DNA from: Anaspis maculata
Taxonomy: Eukaryota > Arthropoda > Insecta > Coleoptera > Scraptiidae
Reading direction: 5' to 3'
Length of the DNA: 64,000 nt
NCBI GenBank assembly: GCA_949128115.1
Contig: OX421961.1
Span: 127,537,050-127,601,049 of the forward strand
In this document: positions 1 through 10,177 of the stretch, piece after piece
Layout: the number at the start of each line of letters is the position of its first letter
Numbering within the stretch: the stretch's first letter is position 1
The notes under the pieces: generated by a model
Databases searched by the model: none
Told to the model about the DNA's origin: nothing
What the model saw: the letters and a program-made list of their open reading frames with translations, nothing else
Program-made: the position numbers and the translations under genes

Positions 1-62
1 CCCCCTTATACGCCTTCAACGCCGCAAGGCATAAGAAATAAACTTTTTATTCTATTCTATTC
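1..62 (+). repeat. Possible 3' tail of a non-LTR element
   Basis: The end of this stretch reads AATAAACTTTTTATTC followed by TTCTA units. An AATAAA signal followed by a short microsatellite is the usual 3' end of CR1/L2-like non-LTR elements or their SINEs. The body would lie left of the window, so the family is unknown. Confidence 0.3.
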
Positions 63-256
63 CTTGTGGACGTGGAGGCCACCACTAAGGCCCTTTTGGC
101 ACCAGGGCGCATTACCCGGACACAGACCCCCGTATCGATACAGGGCCTCCACAATCATGTGGGTTACCGCCAAAACCCTTTCGACTCCCAGGACAGACAC
201 AGGCCCCCTAATCTCACTCTGTTTCATACATGCACTTCACTAACACATAAAAACCT

Positions 257-340
257 TCTTCAGGGTCCCAACTTTTAGGGGCTATAACTCAGCGGGTGAG
301 CATTTGCGGACCCATGTTCATATGAACTTTTTTTCTTAAA
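257..340. repeat. MITE terminus fragment related to the element at 54.9-55.7 kb
   Basis: The order of words CTTCAGGGTCCCA, AGGGGC, then GGACCCATGTTCATATGAAC and a T-run is nearly the same as at about 55,548-55,625 inside the TA-flanked MITE at 54,930-55,683. The terminal CGGGAC inverted repeat itself is not recognisable here, so this is a decayed or truncated copy. Confidence 0.5.
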
Positions 341-1240
341 ATGACCTCAGGAATCATCCCTGAAATCTTTCGTAGTATTCATGTTACACCCTATTATTTA
401 TGTCAGAAATCTTTTCTAATTTTGACATTTTGACTTTTTACATTTCATATCAATTGATGCCAATTGAGGCGCGGCCTGGCTCTGGCGGAAACGCGCTCTT
501 GATAGTGGTGGGACCCGAGGTCTCGCTGGCGAACGATGTCCGCTCGGTGGTTGGTTCGGAGAGGTGGCCCCAAGAGGGGCCGATGCTTTGGCCCTGAGAA
601 AAGCCAATGGTTTGGTACAGGTGACTGTTGATGGGAAGCATCAAGGCGAAGGCCGTCTCCGGAAGTGCGGTGCGAAGTCGATTCGGCGATGTGTGTCGGC
701 TCAGGACTGCTAAACGACTGGGCAGATTCATAGATGTCCGTCGATAGTGTCTTGGTCAGATGAACTTTTTCAAGAGGCGTGAGCAATTGATTGTGTAAGA
801 GTAACATGACTTCGAGAAAATATGTTTTTCGCGTGTTTTGAAATTTCTGCCTCGACTTGTAGAGTTCTTGCTCTTGTGTACGAAACGCATGTCACTGAGA
901 GTTGTGTCTGGTCAGTGAAGAGTTGTTGGGGAAAATTGAGACACCATTATACTTTGTTCATAAATATGCATTTCTACTTTTGTTCCAGGTACTTAACCAC
1001 TGAAAATTCTGGAAACGACGATATGTGTTGTGAAAACTTAAACCGTAAACAAGGTGCTGCCACGGAATATACCGTGCAGTGGGAAGAAAAGCAGAACTGT
1101 GTTATTTAGGAGCCTTTTCAGATATGTATAGTAGAAATTGAGATGAAAGGAAAGTATGTCCAAAATTCAAAATTTCACAGTTACGTTCCAATTGTTCATC
1201 TGAACATCCTTAACCAAGTATAGCTTCGAAAACCCAATGA
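341..1240. other. Intron-type sequence with a GC-rich patch; no gene recognised
   Basis: Bases 460-720 are clearly more GC-rich than their surroundings and are open for 93 and 120 codons in two minus frames. Neither translation resembles a family I know. The rest is AT-rich with no exon or repeat structure that I can support. Confidence 0.4.
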
Positions 1241-2925
1241 AATCGGTTGAGAAAAGCAAAAGTTCAATGCGCTGGCGCTTTGAACTGCCAAAATGTCAAA
1301 TTCGATATACGCATTTCGATTGTTCATGTATTTGTTCAAAATCTCAATATAATCTGTTTAAAAATAAAAAGTTCAATATGGCGGCCTCTTGAAACTTCAA
1401 AAATCAAAATTTGACAAATGCATCTTGATCGTCAACCTCAAGTGGGTATAGGTTCAAAATTCCAATCAGATCAGTTGAAAAATGCAAAAGTTCAATATGG
1501 CGGCCTCTTGTAACGTCAAAAATCAAAATTTGAAAGCTGCATTTCGATCGCCAATCTCAAGTGGCTATGGGTTCAAAATACCAATCAGATCGGTTGAGAA
1601 ATGCAAAGTTCAATATGGCGGCTTCTTGAAACGTCAAAAATTGAAATTTGACAGATGCATTTTGATCGTCAATCTCAAGTGGCTATGGGTTCAAAATACC
1701 AATCAGATCGGTTGAAAAATGAAAAAGTTTAATATGGCGGCCTCTTGAAACATCACAAATCAAAATTTGACAAATGCATTTTGATCGCCAATCTCGAGTG
1801 ACTATGGGTTCAAAATACTAATCAGATCGGTTGAGAAATGCAAAAGTTCAATATGACGGCTTCTTAAAACGTCAAAAATTGAAATTTGACAGATGCATTT
1901 TGATCGCCAATCTCAAGTGGCTATGGGTTCAAAATACCAATCAGGTCGGTTGAAAAATAAAAAAGTTCAATATGGCGGCCTCTTGAAACGTCACAAATCA
2001 AAATTTGACAGCTGTATTTCGAATTTCGATCGTCAACCTCAGGTGGGTATAAGGTTTAAAATCCCAAAGTGGGTGTAGGTTTAGAATGTCAATCAGATCG
2101 GTTGAAAAATGCAGAAGTTCAATATGGTGGCCTCTTGGAACGTCAAAAATCAAAATTTGACAGATGAATTTTGATCGCCAATCTCAAGTGGCTATGGGTT
2201 CAAAATACCAATCAGATCGGTTAAAAGATGCTGAAGTTCAATATGGCGACCTTCCGAAACGTCAAAAATCGAAATTTAACAAATATGCATCTCGACTGCC
2301 TAACCAAAGCAAGTATAGATTTTAAATCCCAATCAGATTGGTTGAAAAATGTTCAAGTTCAATATGGCGACCTCTTGAATCGTCAAAAATCAAAATTTGA
2401 CAAACGCATTTTGATCGCCAACCTCAAGTGGGTGTAGGGTTTAAAATGTCAATCAGATCAAATGCAGAAGTTCAATATGGCGGCCTCTCTAAACGTCAAA
2501 AATAAAAATTTGACAGATGCATTTTGATCGCCAATCTTAAGTGGCTATGGGTTCAAAATACCAATCAGATCGATTGAAAAATGAAAAAGTTCAATATGGC
2601 GGCCTCTTGAAACGTCACAAATCAAAATTTGACAGCTGTATTTCGATCGTCAACCTCAGGTGGGTATAGGTTTAAAATCCCAATCAGATTGGTTGAAAAA
2701 TGCTTGAGTTCAATATGGCGGCCTCTAGAATCGTCAAAAATCAAAATGTGACATACGTATTTTGATCGCCAACCTCAAGTGGGTGTAGGCTTAGAATGTC
2801 AATCAGATCGGTTGAAAAATGCTAAAGTTCAATATGGCGGCCTCTTGGAACGTCAAAAATCAAAATTTGACAGATGAATTTTGATTGCCAATCTCAAGTG
2901 GCTATGGGTTCAAAATACAGCCAAA
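1240..2925. repeat. Tandem satellite, unit about 119 bp, about 14 copies
   Basis: The word AATATGGCGGCCTC and variants recur at about 1,375, 1,494, 1,613, 1,731, 1,850, 1,970, 2,121, 2,240, 2,361, 2,473, 2,592, 2,711 and 2,831. The spacing is almost constant at 119 bp, with one longer step near 2,050 caused by a partial internal duplication. Each unit also carries AAATTTGACA, TTTTGATCGCCAA and a stretch ending CAATCAGATCGGTTGA. Copies differ by scattered substitutions, and the outermost left copies are most diverged. The short plus-frame reading frames inside are chance products of the repeat. Confidence 0.93.
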
Positions 2926-3780
2926 ACCTGCCAAAGGAATCCGCGAAAAACTTTAGTGGTGCTGTGACATTACATTGACATTTGCGAATGGCACAACACA
3001 ACAACTGCGACGCTGAGTAATGTTGCCGAGTCTGTAGTGAAATTTTGGAAAAATTGACAAAAAAAACCTCCGAAACAAGGATGCACATCAAAACACGGAC
3101 CCTTTCTGGAGGTCTGGTCAGAAGGTCCGATGGAATTATCATGGATTCCGTAGAAAACAAGTCGCGACAAGAAACCCCTGTAACCGACATGAAATGTGCT
3201 CTGGAGGACCGAAAAGGCCCCTTTCTCGAAATGTGAAACCGCTGGAAATTGCAAATAAATTGTGAGTACCCCCCAGACGTGTTTTGCCTTCTCAACTTGT
3301 CTGTTTTTGTGAAATACGCCGTCAACGTCTGGCCCGGCCTGGGAATTTTTAACCGAAATGCCGTCGAATTTGAAGGAGATGTGTGGTTTGTGGTGTCTGG
3401 TGGACGCTCAAAAGTTTCCTTGAGACCACAGTTTAATTTCGCACGCTGGCGCTGACACGGTACATTTTCTCCAAAAACACTGTTCAAATGCCACGAAGTG
3501 TTGAGTTTTCCGAAGCCCAGAGCGTCAATTGACGTTCCTGTCACTTTGGCCGTGCCGTGGTCGAATTTGATCAATTATACGGCGAAATTTCAAGAAAAAC
3601 GCCACTGCATGGCCCGCACCGGACGACACTAGGTCCCCGAAACCCCCCGGTCAGCATTTCACACCAAATTTCTCGTTATTCTCCCCGAAAAACCGAGTTT
3701 TCGCCGCGAAAAGGTAACAAGGTATTTGGAACGGATTATCCGAACATCGGTTCCCTTGTAAAATTTTGAATGATTTATGA
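2926..3780 (-). other. GC-richer block with an unrecognised 226-codon open frame
   Basis: The minus frame 3,574-2,894 is open for 226 codons, one of the longest uninterrupted frames here. Its last codons run into the satellite on its left. The translation has no motif, signal peptide or membrane segment that I recognise. The block starts abruptly at the satellite edge, has a different base composition from the intron around it, and includes repeated phrases such as CCGAAAA. It could be a segment of an unfamiliar mobile element or non-coding DNA that happens to be open. I do not assign a protein. Confidence 0.3.
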
Positions 3781-4802
3781 AATTTCGAAAAATCTTGACA
3801 AATTCAGCAAAAATTTTGAAAAATTCTCACTCTCAATTTGAGATGCGGTTCGTTGGCGAAAATTTAAGAAGAAATACTCCGCCAAAATCCGACGTCTAGT
3901 TTTCACAAATGAAGGTATTATATTTGTGAAGTTTCGAAACACGTCAAGCGGAATAAATATTTAAAAGTGGAGAGACAAGATTTTCACAACTATATTTAAA
4001 AGACGCTTCGTGCCTATAAGCCGTGTAGATGGTTTGAGGACCGCTGTCTGCCAATTTTCTTGCGGCAGGTTGACAATTCTGGGCCAATAGCCATCGCTTT
4101 TATGCGGTTTGTCAGATTAATACCAAGATTGACAGTCGTCATGTCGTGAGTGTGGGGTAGAAGTGGTGCTGTGGTTGATTCATGACTGTATTAAGAAATT
4201 ATTCATTATCCGTCGTTTGGTGAAAGAAAATACAACGTCTTGAAGAAGGCGGAAATCATAAGAAACAGTGACTGACGCGAAGCGAAGAAACTGGAAATAT
4301 CATATTTTGTTGACAGTGTCGCCAAACTCGAAAACTAAAAACCCCATTGGAGATCTTTCTTTCTCGTTCGCACTCACGTTAAACTGTTTCTGTCTCACAC
4401 CAATTTGTACATATTTTTAGACCCTGTAATATCGTGACCTTACTACGTGTCCAGTGACATTATCCCAACTTATGCAGAAGCGCCCCCACATGTAATCGCC
4501 CTATTGTGACGGCGTTCAGTTGTCTTGTCGACCTGATCCACGACAACGAGCTTTTTCCTCCGGTCCCATTGGTTCCGGAATCTAACTTCAGGCCAACAAT
4601 GGCTCGGAATCTGTATTTGCATTATCCTTTGTCGGGCGCAATCCCTTTTTGATAAGACACGCCATTGTCCTGAACACCATTACCAACGCAACGCCGCTTA
4701 ACCTTCCCTAATGTGTTTTTAATTGATTTTCCATCTTGTCCAGACTACGACCGAGCAACCCGCCAATAATACACCGGAACACCCTCACCCTCTGCTACTT
4801 AC
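3781..4802. other. Pde11 intron downstream of the GAF-B exon
   Basis: On the minus strand this lies immediately 3' of the donor GTAAGT at 4,797-4,802. It is AT-rich and has no further exon that I can recognise. The next expected Pde11 sequence, the rest of GAF-B, was not found down to base 1. Confidence 0.6.
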
Positions 4803-4946
4803 CGCCTCTCCCAGGTCCAGGTCCATCAGATAAACGGCGCACCGTTCGCACTTGAGCAAATCTTGCGCCTCCCGCATGATCTTCGTCACCAGGCATTCCA
4901 AATTGTTTTGCTCCTCGAAAATGCTCCTCGCCAGGTTGAGCAGGAT
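4803..4946 (-). CDS. Pde11: Phosphodiesterase 11 exon: inter-GAF linker and start of GAF domain B
   Basis: This is a 48-codon internal exon, phase 0 at both ends. The acceptor is a T-rich tract followed by GCAG at 4,947-4,950 and the donor is GTAAGT at 4,797-4,802, all read on the minus strand. The translation starts [17 protein letters not shown] and ends [13 protein letters not shown]. Residues 1-15 are the helical linker between the two GAF domains. The part around [15 protein letters not shown] is the opening helix and first strand of GAF-B. This fits the dual-GAF cyclic nucleotide phosphodiesterases (PDE2/5/6/10/11), and the [15 protein letters not shown] wording is closest to insect Pde11, which hydrolyses cGMP and cAMP. 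It joins in frame to the exon at 39,195-39,446. The catalytic HD-type domain is not in the window. Confidence 0.93.
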
Positions 4947-4989
4947 CTGCAAAAGAAGACGAGACAACTATGTAGGTATATACTGTGTA

Positions 4990-7739
4990 AACCGGATGCC
5001 GGGGCTCTGTGATGGTAATTAAATCCGGGCATTAATCATGCTCGGATCCGGGGGAGGAAGGGGGAGTCTGGGGGTTCCATAATGAATTTATAACTCCGAG
5101 TAGAGAACTTTCTTCTTCTCGTCCTCGCGGAGTTTATGTGTATACACAGTACACAGGCAGAAAGAGATAATTAGAGTCCTTTGGATGATGGGATAGTAAG
5201 CGCGCCGCCGAAAAGCGAATATGAAAGAATAAATGCCGGGAAATTATTAGTACGTTTGATTAAATTCGCTTCCTTCGGCGCTTTTATTGATGCGCTCCAT
5301 GGCTGTTTAACTGTATCTTGCCCGGAGGAGAGCGCGAGGAACGTTTATGCGGTGGTGGCGAAGCGGGAGAACTGAGAACTTGCCGGCAGATAACAGTTTA
5401 AAACTTTAAAGGGAGTTCTCTCCGGCACAAAGGACAATAAATAAAGTGAAGAATGCCCTAGACGAACGAGGGGGGAGGGATCGCGCCTGGCTTTGCTAGG
5501 AATTAGCAGAGAACAGAGGATAGTTTCAGGAAGTTGTACAAATAAAAGCGCAGGAGATGTTGACGTTGAAAATGCCATTAAACTCGGCGTGAAGTTGGTA
5601 GGTACCTGCACGTTGAAGAAGTTATTTTTGTACATTACACATTTTTGCAATTAAATATGTCGCGCTGTTCCACATCCAGCTCCAGACTTTGTTCTTGCAA
5701 GTTTCATAGCACATTTCGTGAATAGCAAGTTTCGTGAATTAAACGTAGAACTGCACTAACAGCCATTAAGAATGCTACTTTGCAGTACCGCAAAACCGAG
5801 CACCGTAACAGCATCAAACGTGTGTTGAATCGCTTATTGTTTTAAACGATAAAACGTGAATGCGAAATTCGGTAGCCAAGAACAGTTCGACACTTTAAGA
5901 GATAATGATGAAATCAAATCAAATCATCATGTTCTGTAATCAATCAAACAATCACCGGAACGTCGTGCCAGTTTGGCCACATCCGCGGCGCGTCAAGAAT
6001 CATGTGCCCCAACTATGATAGCGCCCCGCAGCTAAGTAGAAAAAGATGCATACATGACAGCACGGGGCTTTCTATAGATCATTTAATCCTCCAAAAGCTT
6101 ATCTGTGCACATTTTTCACATTTATTACGCTCATTTCAGTATTCAATGATGAAGCTAGGAGTGCAAATCGCAATTTTTCAAGTTTTCCTTTTTTTTAGGC
6201 TTCCCGGAACGGTGTGGAATGAAACTATGTTTTTTTAGATCCAGTTTTTCATCCTCTACATTTTCATATTTTTTAAATTAAGTCTATCTCCGTTATATTG
6301 CATTTTCGATATCAATTCTCTTGAGAAAAACCACTTTTTTTATGCTCTACCATCTCCTAAAATATTGGCAAAGAAGTGTAACATCCTGTATATTACCAGT
6401 TACCGCAAATCAGTCATTTTGACTGTTGGTCTATACATGTAGAAGTGCTTTATGCACATTTTGAAATGATTTTTTACAAACTAACTCGAAAATCGAAAGC
6501 TTGATTGGCGAAGTCGGTAGGATAGTGTCTGACATGGAAATTTCGAGAACGCGAAATCTTGGATAATTTTTACTTTGGAGAAATCCATTTGGAGGAATGT
6601 TCTGTTTTACTGGTGTATGCTTTCTCATTTCAGCTAACGATCAGTTCAGGATCTTGCGCTGTCAAAATATATCATGTTTTCTGCAACTCGTCCGGAAGCT
6701 GTATACTAGTTTTTGTCACATTATAGCTAAACAGTTGGCTCAGAGCTGTTGGTATAAACTGCAGGGAATGACCAGACCGTTGTTTAAACCTCGAACTCGC
6801 ATTTCCGGCAAAAAACACGTAACTGGCTTTTATTCTCGAATAACAGTGTTATTCAAGTATAGTCCTTAATTAAGCCATCGGGCCAAATCTCACGTTGCAT
6901 TACGTCATCAAGAAGTTCAAGCCTAATACCCAGTTTTGGATAAGAGGTTTTGTGACTTGTTGCTTTCGCGTTTGTCGATTACAGTTACGTAATTACCTAG
7001 AACATCTCGTAGGGGTAATGCGAGCCAAAGAGCTAATGAGGTCTTGTACAAAATTACTTAATACGATTTTATCAACGTAGGGCGACGCCCGAGTGGATGA
7101 ATTCAACTACTGTCTAGTTGAAAAAATATCTGAAAAATCTTTGGCACCAAGAAATGAAATAGAAATTCAGCTCGGAGTCCATCAGCTCGAAACGAAAACA
7201 AAAACAGTACCGAGCAGCCACCTGATATTATAATATATTATTATAAAATATTATTAAACCACGCGAAACAGATACCGCATCGTGAAGTGAATAAACAAAC
7301 TTTCGCGTTAGACGGGTGATGTAATTACAGAAATTACCTTTCAGTATACGAAATTACCTCATTTGCTATGTTACTTCACCGACGAGTTGACGTCACATGA
7401 TTCACAGTGACGTAACCTGAACTTTGGAGACCACGTGTTAATTATTTATTATTATTACTTTGCGGGCATTTTCTAATTTTACTTGATAATTGAAGTTTCT
7501 CTAGCCTAGACTGGCTAGCTGTCCATTACTTGTGCTTTGTAAATACCGATTTTTCTTTTTGTAGATATACTTTGTTTTTTTTTTTGGTTGATTTTACCCA
7601 ATGTCTAAGACCTAATTACTGCATTACAAGAAAATTCACACTATTTGCTATACTGTTTGCTCGAACGCGAACCCGTTCTTTACACTAAGGCTGAGAATCG
7701 AATACGAATAACTCAAAGTATTCGAATATTCGGGTTTTG
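4990..7739. other. Intron sequence, no gene seen
   Basis: AT-rich single-copy-looking DNA with many short chance reading frames. The longest, 101 codons on the minus strand at 5,345-5,650, shows no recognisable motif. Short AT microsatellites occur near 7,230-7,250 and 7,441-7,460. Confidence 0.5.
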
Positions 7740-8085
7740 TTCTTTGACTGACAGTTTGACATCTTTTGTTGTTGTGTTTTTGATTGTTTTTGTTCATTTT
7801 GTTCATTTTGTCCATTCTGTCAGTCATGTGTTAGGTGTTTCACGAAAAGAATCTGAGTCATTTAAATGTCGCTGATAATTTTATTGAAAATTCACTTTGT
7901 TTGCTGTCAATTCGTGTTTCTAATCAACTTTCCACTTCAACCCTCATCCCCGAAGTTCCGTTTTTGTCTATAGGAAGATCCTGCGCGAAACGGCAACGTA
8001 GGTGAAACGTAGGTGAGAGGTCCATAAGAGGGGGGGAAATGACGACGATCACAGCCAAAGTTCAAAAAGGGTGAACCAGGTCAAG
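7740..8085 (+). repeat. Direct repeat, copy 1 of 2 (partner 9,823-10,177)
   Basis: It begins TTCTTTGACTGACAGTTTGA and runs through TTGTTCATTTTGTTCATTTT, GTCAGTCATGTGTTAG, GAATCTGAGTCATT, GGTGACGACGAT-like and CAGCCAAAG-TCAAAA words. These appear in the same order and orientation at 9,823-10,177. Identity by eye is about 80-85 percent. The copies are 2.08 kb apart, a spacing that could mean LTRs of a short non-autonomous element or a simple local duplication. No reverse transcriptase, gag or clear primer-binding site lies between them. Confidence 0.8.
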
Positions 8086-8099
8086 TGGTGCCGTGACCA

Positions 8100-8212
8100 G
8101 GATACTCAAAGACGAGAACGTTGTGGGATGAGGTTAGGAGATACTCAAAGATGGGAACGTTTTGAGATGAGGTTAGGATGACTCGAAAAATGCGAGAATG
8201 TTGTGGGATGAA
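8100..8212 (+). repeat. Three-copy tandem repeat, unit about 40 bp
   Basis: ATACTCAAAGACGAGAACGT followed by TGTGGGATGAGGTTAGGA is repeated with changes from about 8,140 and again from about 8,180. It lies directly after the 7.7-kb direct repeat copy and is not present after the partner copy. Confidence 0.75.
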
Positions 8213-9435
8213 TGTTGATCCTGCTTTTTGGTTGTCACATTTCAACTGCTGATGAAAGTTTTGTTTTCATGAGAGCCAACTCAACATGACGAACAGATGA
8301 TCCAATCGCGTCCATGTCAGTCCCCAAGAGACGGAGACTAATCGATACTTGCTCCACACAAGAAGAACGAATTGTTGTCACCAACGAAGAACCTTGCCAA
8401 AAAGTGTCTGGCGTGATGTGAAGGAATACAACTTTTGGAAAAGAAACTTCACGGAAAAAATCAAAGTTTGTTGTGAGATAAAACTAATTGTTTGTTTCCG
8501 CCAATCGACTGAAAGAATGGCCCAACACGTATTTCGAGCGAAAAAGGAGTTGAGGTCTGTTGTGATTGTTATGACATACCACTGAGTGTTTGTTCCAGCA
8601 AAGCAAACGAGATACAGTTCGGAAGGAGCATTTCGGAAGGTTTGACGTGAAATAAGACTGACTGTTTGTTTTAGAGTGAAAGTGAATGTCCATGGTTGGA
8701 ATAGACCGAGTTTGAAGGAGGGCTGTGGAGGACAGATGCAGATGAAATGCATCTTCCCAGTTCCATGACGTAACTTGAAACTTTCTTGAAAGGGTTGGGG
8801 TTTTATAAAGAACCTCCCTCTTTGTTGTCTTCTCATCCGTTGCTTCTCCAGGGAGGGTACTGTGATGAAACGCACTCTTTAGCACATTTTTTAACCTTAA
8901 TCTAATAATTCCTGGCGAGAAAGACTAGGTCTATATGAGAAACTGTGCGTAAACGCAACAGGAACTCAGGTCTCTCGCTGGTCAAACAAGGAACTTGCTT
9001 TTGTGCGTGCTCGCAGACCAGACGTTCCGAAGACGACGTGCTGCCATAATTTATCACAGGACCGGGCTTAACTTGTTATCCGATTGATTATTCGAATATT
9101 TTTCATTCATCATTGACTTTTCTATTTGAACATGAATAATTCACTTTTCCTGTATGAGTCTGTTTTACGTTCTAATTTTTGATGTCATTTTTTGTTGTCT
9201 CACGAATTTTGTAAACTTACTGCATTTCATGTCAATATTTTCATGACCCTTTCATCAATTTTGTGTGTGATTTGATTGTCATGTAATCACTTGACTGTAA
9301 TTTTTGTGCGTCGTATTTTTGTCTGTGTCATGATTTGATTTTCATGTAAATGTCATTGTCCGCCGTCGTTAGTGACTCTCATGGAATTGCAACCCATGGA
9401 TGCAATATTTCAATTATATGTTTTGTGATAATTAT
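8213..9435. other. Spacer between the direct repeats; unrecognised
   Basis: A minus frame at 8,378-8,875 is open for 165 codons but shows no known motif. It contains imperfect internal repeats of the type TGTGAGATAAAACTAATTGTTTGTTT and GTGAAATAAGACTGACTGTTTGTTT, which argues for repeat-derived rather than protein-coding DNA. A purine tract followed by TGTGATGAAACGC at about 8,850-8,873 looks superficially like a polypurine tract next to an LTR. Confidence 0.35.
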
Positions 9436-9470
9436 TGAAGAGCTAATAAAGAATCTGAATCTGAATCATA
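9436..9470 (+). repeat. 3' tail of a non-LTR element or SINE
   Basis: AGCTAATAAAGAATCTGAATCTGAATC is a polyadenylation signal followed by GAATCT units, the kind of 3' microsatellite tail made by CR1-like non-LTR machinery. The element would extend left from here. Its 5' end and family are not clear. Confidence 0.5.
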
Positions 9471-9822
9471 ATTTTATTCTCACTGCTATGTTTGTCCTAT
9501 ATTCGGTGTAGGATTTTTTCAGGATCCTACTAACCACCCCTATTTTATCTTGTTTTGGGTTTTATGCATTGTTGATGATTTTATTTGCATTGTTAGTTTT
9601 CTTATTATGCACTGTTTACTGATGTTTTCTCATTTGTTTGCTGATGTTTCTACGATTTTGTTTCACTAATTCTGCTAACATTGAATACCGGGAACTATCA
9701 GTGAGTTTCTTGTCATTCATTTGTCACATATTTGAGAGTCTTCTTCTACGGGGCCCAACTCAGGGGTTTGTTTGACGAATTCTTCCGTTAAGTGCCTTTT
9801 CCCGAATCCGTCACTTTCCTTT

Positions 9823-10177
9823 TTCTTTGACTGACAGTTTGACATATTTTGTTGTGTTTTTAATTGTTTTTGTTCATTTTGTTCATTTGGTCCATTATGT
9901 CAGTCATGTGTTAGATGTTTTATGGAAAGAATCTGAGTCATTGAAATTTTGCTGATGATTTTGATAAAAATTCAATTTGTTTGCTGTCGATTTGTGTTTC
10001 TGTTCAAATCACCACTTCAACCCTTATCTCCCAAAGTTCCGTTCTCGTCTAGAGCGTCTAGAGAAAGATCCTGCATGAAACGACAACGTAAGTAAAACGT
10101 AGTAAGAGGTCCACAAGTAAGGTGGGGGAGGGGTGACGACGATTACAGCCAAAGGTCAAAAGGGGTGAAACAGCTCA
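9823..10177 (+). repeat. Direct repeat, copy 2 of 2 (partner 7,740-8,085)
   Basis: Same order and orientation of words as the first copy, ending in GTGACGACGATTACAGCCAA then AAAGGGGTGAAAC. Unlike copy 1 it is not followed by the 40-bp tandem repeat. Confidence 0.8.

Noticed and set aside
445..807. 120- and 93-codon minus frames in the GC-rich patch
   Set aside because: No motif, no splice context with Pde11 and both frames equally open because of low stop density in GC-rich DNA.
5345..5650. 101-codon minus frame just upstream of the GAF-B exon
   Set aside because: It lies in the intron, shows no GAF or PDE sequence, and the neighbouring exons already join without it.
8850..9060. Polypurine-like tract followed by TGTGATGAAACGC, resembling the start of a gypsy 3' LTR
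   Set aside because: No matching copy upstream, no terminal CA or target duplication, and no pol domains nearby, so it is not listed as an LTR.
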